From: Anaerolineales bacterium | GTDB taxonomy: Bacteria; Chloroflexota; Anaerolineae; Anaerolineales; UBA11858 | Direction of reading: 5' to 3' | Length of the DNA: 45,024 bases | Assembly (NCBI GenBank): GCA_028278545.1 | Contig: JANQED010000150.1 | Coordinates: 1-45,024, forward strand | Part shown: in pieces, positions 1 to 7,700 of the stretch | How the letters are laid out: each line of letters begins with the position of its first letter | How positions within the stretch are numbered: position 1 is the stretch's first letter | Notes under the pieces: model-generated | Told to the model about the DNA's origin: nothing | Database searches by the model: none | Seen by the model: only the letters and a program-made list of their open reading frames with translations | Translations under genes and position numbers: made by a program

Positions 1-57
1 ATTCGTGAAGCCGTCTTTATTTTGGTTTTCATCTGCCTTACATCGTGGACATTTCAT
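1..57 (-). CDS. N-terminal fragment, possible IS1-like zinc-ribbon protein (cut by window edge)
   Basis: Only the first 19 codons are inside the window. They read MKCPRCKADENQNKDGFTN, a CxxC knuckle followed by a K-[DN]-G-x-[TS] stretch. This pattern is typical of the zinc-ribbon N-terminus of InsA/IS1-type and related transposition proteins, where a second CxxC would follow about 10 residues on. The ATG lies 18 bp downstream of the stop of the response-regulator gene on the same strand, with no convincing ribosome binding site. The rest of the gene is outside the window, so this could equally be another small zinc-ribbon protein. Confidence 0.35.
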   Translation of the reverse strand, partial: MKCPRCKADENQNKDGFTN

Positions 58-75
58 ACGACGATTCTAACCCAA

Positions 76-1272
76 TCACCACCTATTTGGCCACTCCCCC
101 TGCTCATAGTGTAACATCGCATCCACAAATCGCTTTAAGTCTCCCAAATTGGCCTGCAACCCACGCAAAGCTTTCTTATGTTCTTCACCATCCCTTTGAC
201 CTTCAGCCTCCATGATCACATCGATCTGTTCTTCGATTTCCGCGAAAGGAAGCCTGGAAAATTGACTTGCATATCGAAGAAGATTATTTCTCAGCCAATC
301 GTCTTCATAAGAAGAACTGACTGAATCCTGTGCAGCCCGAGCCTGCTCTTCCAACGCATGGAACAGACGAGCATTGACAAGAGAAACAGAGACATAGTCG
401 GCAACAGCTTCCAGCAAGGCCTGATTGCTGGGATCAAAGGGGGCCGCATTCTCCCGCACAGTCACCAGCAGGCCAACGACCTCTTCTTGGGCTTTCACAG
501 GAACAACCAGGGCCGATTTTCCCAACTGGGAAACTTTAAACCGTTTCAGGGCTTTGCCGTGAATGGAAAAAGTCTCTCCAGAGAGGGCTACCAACGAGCT
601 GATGCCATCATCCCATTCCTGCCCATGCTTAGCAGCGATCTGTCCCGGCAAATTCTTGGAAGCCCGTAAGATAAATCCCCTATCATCACCTTTTCGTAAA
701 TGCAACCAACCCTTGTCGGCCTCGGTAACAGAAACTGCGCCTTCTACAATGCGATCGAACAGGACTTGATGATCGGTGATCGATGTCACCGCTTTGCCGA
801 TGCCAAAAATGGTGGTCAGATCGCGCACACGCCTTTTCAGTTCCCGATTAGTCTGCTCGAGTTTGCGCGCCAAAACCCTGCGTTCGCGCTTGGCCCGAAC
901 TTGTCTTAGCACCCGTTCAACAGCCGAGACGATTTCGGCCTCACGCAACGGACTCTTCAAAAAATCTGTTGCTCCTAACCGGAAGGCCTGAATGACATCT
1001 TCCTCGAAGCCCTGTTCAGCGATCACAATTATAGGAATTTCCTCGCCTTGAAACGATAATGCCACCAGGAGGTCTTTGCCGCTAAGCTCGGGCAGGTTTA
1101 AGTTCACGATAATAATATCAGGAGAAAAACGGGGCGCTGCTTGTATTGCCGTTGGCGCACTCGTTACCACCTTTGCCCCGTATCCTAAGGGTCGCAGTAC
1201 CTGCCGGGCGATCAAATCACCAACTTCAGGATCACTCTCGACGACAAGGATGCGCTCCAAAGGGGTGCTCAT
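76..1272 (-). CDS. Response-regulator-like protein: degenerate receiver plus GAF domain
   Basis: This 398-residue cytoplasmic protein has a CheY-like receiver fold (about residues 7-125), a basic coiled-coil linker (about 128-155), a GAF sensor-type domain (about 165-305) and a helical C-terminal tail with no recognisable output or kinase domain. The receiver keeps the fold, but the phospho-acceptor aspartate is replaced: the IIIVNLNLP strand has Asn57, confirmed by codon AAC at 1104-1102. The acidic pocket reads E12-S13-D14, the usual Thr/Ser after beta-4 is Ala, and the invariant Lys before the last Pro is Ser (FLKSP). It is therefore probably a pseudo-receiver that does not use Asp phosphorylation. 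No partner kinase is in the window. The gene diverges from the HtrA-like gene. The start is supported by an extended -10 that would begin the mRNA at this ATG. Confidence 0.85.
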   Translation of the reverse strand: MSTPLERILVVESDPEVGDLIARQVLRPLGYGAKVVTSAPTAIQAAPRFSPDIIIVNLNLPELSGKDLLVALSFQGEEIPIIVIAEQGFEEDVIQAFRLGATDFLKSPLREAEIVSAVERVLRQVRAKRERRVLARKLEQTNRELKRRVRDLTTIFGIGKAVTSITDHQVLFDRIVEGAVSVTEADKGWLHLRKGDDRGFILRASKNLPGQIAAKHGQEWDDGISSLVALSGETFSIHGKALKRFKVSQLGKSALVVPVKAQEEVVGLLVTVRENAAPFDPSNQALLEAVADYVSVSLVNARLFHALEEQARAAQDSVSSSYEDDWLRNNLLRYASQFSRLPFAEIEEQIDVIMEAEGQRDGEEHKKALRGLQANLGDLKRFVDAMLHYEQGEWPNRW

Positions 1273-1278
1273 GTCAAT

Positions 1279-1287
1279 ATAATAGCA
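1279..1287 (-). promoter_or_regulatory. Extended -10 promoter, apparently leaderless, for the response-regulator gene
   Basis: Read on the minus strand, TG-C-TATTAT occupies 1287-1279. With the last T of the -10 at -7, position +1 falls on 1272, the A of the ATG. No Shine-Dalgarno sequence precedes the ATG, which fits a leaderless transcript. No good -35 is visible, as is usual for extended -10 promoters. Confidence 0.5.
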
Positions 1288-1408
1288 TGGTTACGGCAAA
1301 AGAGGGAGATGGTCAGATCGTCTGCGAACTGCTCACTGTGATCACACAAGAAAATGGCCATAATCTCTCATCAATTGTTAGAAACATCTAAATATTCTGC
1401 AAAACCGC

Positions 1409-1438
1409 TTGACGTAAGATACCGGCTACAAATACAAT
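1409..1438 (+). promoter_or_regulatory. Sigma-70-type promoter upstream of the HtrA-like gene
   Basis: TTGACG (1409-1414), an 18-nt spacer and TACAAT (1433-1438) form a close match to a housekeeping promoter. Transcription would start near 1445 and leave a leader of about 180 nt before the ATG at 1626. In the 353-bp gap between the divergent genes (1273-1625) I see only this promoter, the opposing extended -10 and no further conserved element. Confidence 0.6.
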
Positions 1439-1625
1439 CGTAGTATAAAAGGATCCGATATCCTCTCTCAAGCGAATAAGATCAACCCAACCTCAAATTG
1501 CCCCCCTTCAGGCATACCCACCTTTCGCACTCGTTCAGCCCGAGCGCACGACCCTGTGTTGGGGGTCTGATTCATGACGAGGAGCGATATCCTTTTACTC
1601 TCACCAACAATGAGGTAATTCCACA

Positions 1626-2804
1626 ATGAAAAGAACATCCCGATTATTGGCTTTGATGTTGATCATCCTTTCCCTGGTGACAATCGCTTGCGTCGCTTCT
1701 TTATCCACACCTTCCCCTCCAACCGCAGAAGCGCAAGCCACGACAATCGTACCCACAATCGAGCCTACAACCGAAGTTGTAACTATTAACTTCACGCAGG
1801 AGGAGCTGCTCACAGCGCTTTACCAACGGGTAAACCCCGGCGTGGTAGCCATCCGGGTGCTCTCTGATGAAGTAACGGGGGGAGACTCCCTGGGTTCAGG
1901 GTTCGTGCTCGACAGCGACGGCCATATCATCACCAACTTCCATGTGGTTCGCTCTGCTACGGAGCTAGAGATCGACTTCCCCTCCGGCTATAAAACCCGG
2001 GGGGAGATTATCGGTACAGATGCCGATTCGGACATCGCCGTCCTCAAAGCAGACGCGCCGTCCGAGGAACTTTTCCCCATTCCATTGGGCGATTCGGGCT
2101 CCCTTTTAGTTGGACAGACCGTTGTTGCCATCGGCAACCCCCACGGCCTGTACGGAACGATGACAGCCGGCGTGATCTCGTCGCTGGGGCGCACACTGCC
2201 CTCCCTCCACGAAGCCCCAGGTGGCAATTCATACTACACCGCCGGCGGCATCATCCAAACCGACGCCGCGATCAACCCCGGCAACTCAGGAGGCCCGCTG
2301 CTCAACCTGGACGGCGAGGTTATCGGTGTCAATGTCGCCATTCAGAGTGCCAGTTTCGACATATCTGGTCAGCCCGTCAACTCAGGAATCGGGTTCACCA
2401 TCCCCATCAATATCGTCAAGCGAGTGGTGCCCCATCTCATCGCCGAAGGGCACTACGATTATCCCTTCATCGGGATCGGCAGCCCTCCAGGAGGGGATCT
2501 CAGTCTATTCCAACAAGAGGCGCTCGGTCTGCCCCAATCAACGGGGGTTTATATCAGTGATGTATCGCCCAATAGCCCGGCATCGAGAGCTGGACTACGA
2601 GGCGGCACTGAGGAGAGCGGCCTCCCCTTCATCCCAGCAGGCGGTGATCTGATCATCGGTATCGATGGCAACGAAGTGCGCAACTTCAACGATCTGATCT
2701 CCTACCTCATCCTGCACACCATCCCCGGTGATACCGTTGTCCTCACTGTTCTACGCCAAAACGAGCAAATAGAGGTCGATCTAACTTTGGCCGAACGCCC
2801 GTAA
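1626..2804 (+). CDS. HtrA/DegP-type trypsin-like serine protease with PDZ domain, exported
   Basis: This 392-residue protein begins with a hydrophobic signal segment (about 6-21) ending in TIAC, so it is probably a lipoprotein anchored at Cys22. A Ser/Thr/Pro-rich linker (about 25-50) follows. The protease domain (about 60-275) shows the full catalytic triad: His106 in TNFHVV, Asp136 in DSDIAVL and Ser221 in NPGNSGGPL. A single PDZ domain covers about 280-385 (GVYISDVSPNSPASRAGL). The length and one-PDZ layout match bacterial HtrA/DegS-type quality-control proteases acting outside the membrane. GAGGT about 10 nt upstream supports the ATG. It is convergent with the lytic transglycosylase gene, so both border a cell-envelope region. 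The family call is firm; the substrate is unknown. Confidence 0.92.
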   Translation: MKRTSRLLALMLIILSLVTIACVASLSTPSPPTAEAQATTIVPTIEPTTEVVTINFTQEELLTALYQRVNPGVVAIRVLSDEVTGGDSLGSGFVLDSDGHIITNFHVVRSATELEIDFPSGYKTRGEIIGTDADSDIAVLKADAPSEELFPIPLGDSGSLLVGQTVVAIGNPHGLYGTMTAGVISSLGRTLPSLHEAPGGNSYYTAGGIIQTDAAINPGNSGGPLLNLDGEVIGVNVAIQSASFDISGQPVNSGIGFTIPINIVKRVVPHLIAEGHYDYPFIGIGSPPGGDLSLFQQEALGLPQSTGVYISDVSPNSPASRAGLRGGTEESGLPFIPAGGDLIIGIDGNEVRNFNDLISYLILHTIPGDTVVLTVLRQNEQIEVDLTLAERP

Positions 2805-2929
2805 GCGGGTCTTTGGTTGTTTAGCAGTTTCCTGAAGTTATCCGATTGTTTTCAATCCGACATCGCCTCTCCACACCGAGATTTGTGGGCCATTCACAAC
2901 TCAATAGAGAGGAGCTATTCATGTTGACG

Positions 2930-2972
2930 TGGGGGCGATTTACTAGACTCATTTGAGTTGGCACCGCCCCCA
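2930..2972. terminator. Inverted repeat between convergent genes, possible bidirectional terminator
   Basis: TGGGGGCG (2930-2937) pairs with CGCCCCCA (2965-2972). A nested hairpin ACTC-ATTT-GAGT (2947-2958) lies inside the loop. It sits between the convergent HtrA-like and transglycosylase genes. There is no clear T-run, so termination is inferred from position and stem strength. Confidence 0.4.
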
Positions 2973-2992
2973 AAATGCCCGGCTTATTCTCT

Positions 2993-5413
2993 CTATGGCG
3001 TACGGTCGTATAGATTTCGATAGATCGTGAAAATCTCATAAATCCCCCGGATGTAGGCGCGCGTCTCGCCGAAGCGAATGACCTCCAGAAATAGATCAGG
3101 GTCTTCTCCGGCCAACTCTTTCCATATCGCCGCATTGCCTGGACCACCATTATAGGCTGCCAGGGCAACATAGAGATCACCATCAAAGTAATCGCGCTGG
3201 TCGCTGAGGTAATCCGCCCCAAAGGTGATGCTCACTTTCGGGCGATACAGGTCATCTGCCGTGTAGTTCTCCGGCCATCCCGCTTGAGCAGCAATACTCG
3301 CTCCCGTGCTGGGGATAATCTGCATCAACCCGCGGGCGCCGGCCGAGGATTGAACCCGACTGGCGAACAGACTCTCATGGCGCATCACGCTAAACAAGAA
3401 TAGCGGATGAAAACCGTACGCCTGGGAAACCGGGACCACTAAATCACGATAATAACTGCCAAAGCGCAAATGATTAAAATAGATCGGTGCGCTCATGGTG
3501 GCGGCATCGTCCATTTGATTCAGGTTGAGGACCTCACGGGCGGCGAAGACCGCTGTGCGATAGAACCCCAACTCAACCAGATAATTCGCCAGGCGATAGT
3601 TATCCATAGGGTTCACACGGATATCCTGCCACAAGGATTCGAATTCCAGGCGAGCCTGCTCGTACAGGCCCAGGCTCCACAATTCGGTTCCCCGGATCAT
3701 CCGGGGGTCGTTGTAAAGCGGCCCCGGCCCAGAGAGATCGACACCTTCAGGGATGCCAAATACGTCCCGCATCCAATATTCAGCCTCCGCGCGCTCGGAT
3801 TCGGGATCGAAGCCCAAATCATAGACCAGCGGCGGCGTGAACGGCTCGTTGCCCAATAAAATATCCCGGGCGCGTTCACTGTAATACCCGGTAGGGTCTT
3901 CACTGACCGCCCGATTGAAAGCCGCATCAGCAGAGCTTTCATCTCCTAGAGCTTGATAGGTTTTCCCAATCCAGAACTGCGCCGCGGCCTGTTCTCCTGA
4001 TCCAGATGAAGCGTTCGAATAACGTTGGAACACTGCCAGCGCAGAATCGAAATCACCCACCCGGTAATAGGATATCGCCGATAAGAACAATGCCCTGGGC
4101 ACATATTCATTGGAGGGATATTCGGAGGCAACCCGCTCCCAAATAGCGGCAGCCCCGCTCAAATCCCGGTCACGCTCAGCCACGCGCCCGGCATCAAACA
4201 AAAACTCGGCGGCGCGCGGATGCCAGGGATTCTGATCTACAAAATCCACCAGCGTCTCTTCGGCAGGATCGAATTGCTCTAGATAGGCCCATTGAGTATA
4301 GGCCTTTTGCTCCCAGGCATCATCCCAACGGTTTGCCTCTGGATATTTTTGAATGACCTCATCCCAGATGGCAATTGCGGTTTCAGGATCGCCCAAGGCT
4401 CGAAAGGCCAACCCGCGATAATAATGCGCTGTAGCTGCATCTTCATCTGACTGGCTGAGATAGCGATCAAATGCGGCAATCGACAGGCTGTACTGGCCAG
4501 CATAATAATCCACCAGGCCGCGGCCGAACTCGCTTACAGGGTAATTGGCTTCGACCAAAATGATCAGGGCCTGATACGCATCATAAGAGAGAGGATAATT
4601 TTCGACAGCCTCGAGATAGATTTTATAAGCCTGATCCATTTGCCCCAGGGCGGTGTAAGACTGCCCCATCAAGTAATCAAGATAGGCTTTCGTAAAATCA
4701 TTATTTGTGCGGCTGAAAATATCTTGATACGCCACCAGCGCGGTGTTGTGATCTCCCAGGGCAGCATAGACGTTGGCGGTTTTGATCTCGATGGGCAGGG
4801 TATCTCCGACACGCGGAACGGCAAGAGCGGCCTGATAGGCATCGATAGCCGCCGGCATGTCACCCGCGGCGACCAAAGCATCACCACGCCAATCCTGTAC
4901 GTAGGAGTCAATGATGCCCGGACGTAATCCCAAATAAGCTGCATAGGCTTCAGCAACTTCGCCGAAGAGAGCCATCTCCTGATAGGTTTGCGCCAGGGCG
5001 ATATAAGCCCCAGGCACATGAGCAGATTCTGGATACTCATTGACCAAAGTCTGTAGAGATTGCAGTGAGAGTTCATAATCTCCCAAAAGGTAATAAGTGC
5101 GCCCAAGCCCAAGCAGCGCGGCGCTGCGTAATTCCAGATCGGCATTATTCGCAAGCACAGCGGCATAAGCATCCAAAGCAGCTTCCCAGTCCCCATAGAA
5201 CACAGCCTGGTCACCTTCTTCGACACTGACAAGCTTTTGGGGGGTAGGCAAAGGGGTGGAAGGCGGTGCCAAGGTAGCCTGAGGAACAGCGGAAGCAGAG
5301 ATTGGCGTTTCGGGTGCCTGTGTATCTGTGGGTGCAGTTGGGGCGCTGCCTGGAAGATTACACGCCCCTAAGACACCAACGATGAGAAGAAAAAGGGTCG
5401 CTTTTCGGTACAT
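2993..5413 (-). CDS. TPR-repeat lipoprotein with C-terminal SLT lytic transglycosylase domain
   Basis: I place the start at 5413 rather than at an in-frame ATG 126 bp further upstream, because from 5413 the protein begins with a textbook lipoprotein signal (MYRKATLFLLIVGVLGAC, lipidated Cys18). The product is 806 residues. After a Thr/Pro-rich spacer there are many degenerate TPR helices (about 60-600, repeats of the A-x-x-x-Y-x-x-x-L-x-x-x-P type). A soluble-lytic-transglycosylase domain follows (about 665-800), with catalytic Glu680 in the MRHES motif, then GLMQIIP and the AAYNGG motif. It would cleave peptidoglycan glycan strands at the outer membrane face while the TPR region binds partners or wall. 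The layout resembles Slt70, with TPRs replacing the alpha-superhelical U-domain. No ribosome binding site is evident. Confidence 0.9.
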   Translation of the reverse strand: MYRKATLFLLIVGVLGACNLPGSAPTAPTDTQAPETPISASAVPQATLAPPSTPLPTPQKLVSVEEGDQAVFYGDWEAALDAYAAVLANNADLELRSAALLGLGRTYYLLGDYELSLQSLQTLVNEYPESAHVPGAYIALAQTYQEMALFGEVAEAYAAYLGLRPGIIDSYVQDWRGDALVAAGDMPAAIDAYQAALAVPRVGDTLPIEIKTANVYAALGDHNTALVAYQDIFSRTNNDFTKAYLDYLMGQSYTALGQMDQAYKIYLEAVENYPLSYDAYQALIILVEANYPVSEFGRGLVDYYAGQYSLSIAAFDRYLSQSDEDAATAHYYRGLAFRALGDPETAIAIWDEVIQKYPEANRWDDAWEQKAYTQWAYLEQFDPAEETLVDFVDQNPWHPRAAEFLFDAGRVAERDRDLSGAAAIWERVASEYPSNEYVPRALFLSAISYYRVGDFDSALAVFQRYSNASSGSGEQAAAQFWIGKTYQALGDESSADAAFNRAVSEDPTGYYSERARDILLGNEPFTPPLVYDLGFDPESERAEAEYWMRDVFGIPEGVDLSGPGPLYNDPRMIRGTELWSLGLYEQARLEFESLWQDIRVNPMDNYRLANYLVELGFYRTAVFAAREVLNLNQMDDAATMSAPIYFNHLRFGSYYRDLVVPVSQAYGFHPLFLFSVMRHESLFASRVQSSAGARGLMQIIPSTGASIAAQAGWPENYTADDLYRPKVSITFGADYLSDQRDYFDGDLYVALAAYNGGPGNAAIWKELAGEDPDLFLEVIRFGETRAYIRGIYEIFTIYRNLYDRTP

Positions 5414-5502
5414 AAAGGGATTTTGGTTTCTCCGGGGCACAAAATGCGAAGATCGAATCGCTCTTAAGATTGCACGGCTCTTAAAGAATCGCCGAAACGC
5501 GC

Positions 5503-5536
5503 TTGACATCAAGGCCGCTATGTTATATGGTATAAT
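5503..5536 (+). promoter_or_regulatory. Strong promoter facing infA-rpoD: TTGACA and extended TATAAT
   Basis: A perfect TTGACA (5503-5508) and a perfect extended -10 (TG at 5528-5529, G, TATAAT at 5531-5536) lie on the plus strand. The spacing between them is 22 nt, too long for joint use, so the extended -10 probably works alone. The start point would be about 5543. The next secure gene, infA, starts almost 490 nt downstream, so this promoter either makes a long leader or a separate small RNA. Confidence 0.65.
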
Positions 5537-5541
5537 CAACT

Positions 5542-5740
5542 GGTTTACGGGCTGCCAATCGCTTGCAGATAGTTATCGATATCTCAAGCAGCTTACTTCG
5601 TTTCAGGACGTGGAGGTTTCCAACCCGCCATATCTTTGAAGACACCAAGTCTCAGGTTCAGCACACAGCACTCGGTTTGCGTCCGTAGACGTTGGCCGGG
5701 TTTTCGTTTATCTGCCTTCAGAGAACATCTCGTAAACCCA
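5542..5740 (+). ncRNA. Putative structured RNA or leader upstream of infA
   Basis: The interval begins at the predicted start point of the strong promoter at 5531. Its ends pair: GGTTTACG (5542-5549) with CGTAAACC (5731-5738), 8 bp. Inside are a local hairpin at 5561-5589 (10 bp with one bulge, 8-nt loop) and a pairing of AACCCG-CCA (5622-5630) with TGG-C-CGGGTT (5693-5702). The roughly 200-nt length and the closing stem starting at +1 recall 6S RNA, but I do not recognise conserved 6S sequence and there is no T-run at the 3' end. It could instead be a 5' leader of infA. I see no credible protein gene in 5414-6029. Confidence 0.3.
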
Positions 5741-6029
5741 GTGACAACTACAAGATATCTTCGCGCTCGACAACACCGCGGAGATGATGTGAAGCTGTGC
5801 AAGACGATTGGCGGGGTTGTACACTGCCAATAAGGTGAATTTTATCTTAGAGAAAGGAGTGACGCAACTCGGTCGAGGTTACATACGGCCTGATGAAATC
5901 GAAAAGCAATTACGATTGGTGTCATTAGAAAGCTGTTTCCATCAAGGAAAGAGTGAAACCAAGCGCTTTTAGTACTATCCAACAGCGCTGGCGACAATGT
6001 AACCGAGATGCGTATGTCAAAGAGGTTCT

Positions 6030-6266
6030 ATGGCAAAAGCAGAAGACAAAATTAGAATAGACGGCACAATTATTGAAGCCTTACCGGGTACACAATTCAA
6101 GGTCGAACTGGACAACGGGCACGAGATCATCGCTTACTTATCAGGTAAGATGCGAAAGTACTATATCCGCGTTCTACTTGGTGACCGGGTCACCATCGAA
6201 ATGTCTCCTTACGACATGGCTCGGGGGCGGATTGTCTACCGCCATAAGAAATATACCCCGCAGTAA
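6030..6266 (+). CDS. infA: Translation initiation factor IF-1
   Basis: The 78-residue product is a full-length IF-1. It is one S1-type OB fold with the hallmark stretches [29 protein letters not shown] and [15 protein letters not shown]-1 binds the A site of the 30S subunit and helps IF-2 and IF-3 during initiation. The length equals the usual 70-75 residues plus a short tail. It lies 25 bp upstream of the principal sigma factor gene rather than in a ribosomal-protein operon, so the two are probably co-transcribed from the long leader that starts near 5543. AGAGG lies about 6 nt before the ATG. Confidence 0.95.
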   Translation: MAKAEDKIRIDGTIIEALPGTQFKVELDNGHEIIAYLSGKMRKYYIRVLLGDRVTIEMSPYDMARGRIVYRHKKYTPQ

Positions 6267-6291
6267 CCTCCCGGGTTGATATCCGTCATTT

Positions 6292-7533
6292 ATGATTACT
6301 AAAATCAACGATCAACTACTAGATTCGCTGGAAGACGGCGATAGCCAATATTCTGCTCTTGGGAAATTAGTCGAATTAGGACGCCAGCAAGGGTTCGTCA
6401 GCTATGACGATATCCTGGGGCATTTCCCTGACGCCGAACAAGATGTCAGCCAACTCGAGGAAGTGTTTGCGGCTCTGTTGAACGCGCAAATTCCCTATGT
6501 GGAGGACGATGGGGCTGACGTTAGCGAAGCAGATTTAAGAGATGATGCTCAGGAAGAGAAGGAACGCCGCGTCACTCAGGAAAACCGTCTGGCGAATATC
6601 GATACCAAAGACCTGCTTGGTCTATACTTCAAAGACGCAGCTCACGTTCCTCTACTGACTGCTGATCAGGAACTCAACTTAGCGAAGCAAATTGAACGTG
6701 GGCGCAAAGCCCGCAAGAAATTGGCCCTAGGGAACCTCTCTCAAGACCAACGTTTTAAACTTCACCAAGACATTCGCGGAGAATGGGAGGCCGTGGAGCA
6801 CCTGATCACGGCCAACACCAGGCTGGTGATCAGCGTGGCTAAAAAGCACATGGGCCGGGGGGTGCCTTTCATCGATTTGATCCAGGAGGGCAATATCGGA
6901 TTGATGAGGGCCGCCAAAAAATTCGATTACAAGCGTGGTTATAAGTTCAGCACATATGCGACCTGGTGGATTCGTCAGGCGGTAACGCGCGCCATTGCAG
7001 ATCAAGGACGAACCATCCGCATCCCCGTTCATATGGGCGACCAAATCTCACGCCTTTTCCGCACACAGCACAAACTAAAGCAAGACCTCGAACGTGACCC
7101 CACTGTCGACGAACTTGCCAAAGAACTCCAGATTTCTCCTGACAAAGTCCGCTACATGTTCCAGGTGGCGCGCAGGCCCCTCTCCCTTGAGATGCCCACC
7201 ACGATCGAGGGCGACGCCGTCTTAGGCGATTTCATCGAGGACGGCGAAACCCCCTCACCAGATGAGACAACGACGCACCAAATCCTGCGTGAGCAATTGG
7301 AACAGGTCATGGAGGAGCTACCCGCGAGGGAAGCACGGATTCTGCGGCTCAGATATGGCATCCCTGACGGAAAGAGCCACACACTACAAGAAGTCGGCAA
7401 CAAAGTTGGGGTTTCGCGGGAACGCGTCCGCCAGATCGAGGCGCAGGCTTTGCGCAGGCTGCGCCGCCCTGGTGTGCGACGCAAATTGCAGGATTTCTTA
7501 GGGCCTGTCCCAACGAGTTCGACCACCTCATAA
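6292..7533 (+). CDS. rpoD: Principal RNA polymerase sigma factor (sigma-70/SigA)
   Basis: The 413-residue protein shows the full primary sigma layout. A region 1.1-like helical domain (about 1-72) is followed by an acidic linker and region 1.2 starting near TKDLLGLYFKD. Region 2 has the RLVISVAKKHMGRG, DLIQEGNIGLMRA and KFSTYATWWIRQAV signatures. Region 3 follows, and region 4 has LRYGI and the helix-turn-helix TLQEVGNKVGVSRERVRQIE. The presence of 1.1 and 1.2 argues for a housekeeping factor rather than an alternative one. It sits 25 bp after infA with no obvious ribosome binding site, so translation may be coupled. The promoters read elsewhere in this window (extended -10, TTGACA) fit such a factor. 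Confidence 0.93.
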   Translation: MITKINDQLLDSLEDGDSQYSALGKLVELGRQQGFVSYDDILGHFPDAEQDVSQLEEVFAALLNAQIPYVEDDGADVSEADLRDDAQEEKERRVTQENRLANIDTKDLLGLYFKDAAHVPLLTADQELNLAKQIERGRKARKKLALGNLSQDQRFKLHQDIRGEWEAVEHLITANTRLVISVAKKHMGRGVPFIDLIQEGNIGLMRAAKKFDYKRGYKFSTYATWWIRQAVTRAIADQGRTIRIPVHMGDQISRLFRTQHKLKQDLERDPTVDELAKELQISPDKVRYMFQVARRPLSLEMPTTIEGDAVLGDFIEDGETPSPDETTTHQILREQLEQVMEELPAREARILRLRYGIPDGKSHTLQEVGNKVGVSRERVRQIEAQALRRLRRPGVRRKLQDFLGPVPTSSTTS

Positions 7534-7561
7534 ACGTTAACGACATCTGCTTTCGATTTGA

Positions 7562-7598
7562 GGGGCAGGTCTCACAATAGCACTCCGATACCTGCCCC
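7562..7598 (+). terminator. Hairpin downstream of rpoD, possible terminator
   Basis: GGGGCAGGT (7562-7570) pairs perfectly with ACCTGCCCC (7590-7598) around a 19-nt loop, 28 bp after the rpoD stop. Only a loose T-rich stretch follows, so it may be a weak terminator or a processing signal. Confidence 0.45.
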
Positions 7599-7700
7599 CT
7601 GACAATCTTATTCGTTTCAAACATAGTATCTTCACAAAATCAGGGGGCGCAAGTCAGATCGCTGTGTGTGCCTCTGAATTAGAAAGTTACGGTAAACAGC

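Noticed and set aside
5636..5833. A 65-residue Arg-rich frame in the same leader.
   Set aside because: No ribosome binding site, unnatural composition, and it overlaps the proposed RNA fold.
5859..5972. A 37-residue GTG-initiated frame in the leader before infA.
   Set aside because: AAAGGAG lies directly against the GTG with no spacing, there is no recognisable product, and the region is better explained as leader.
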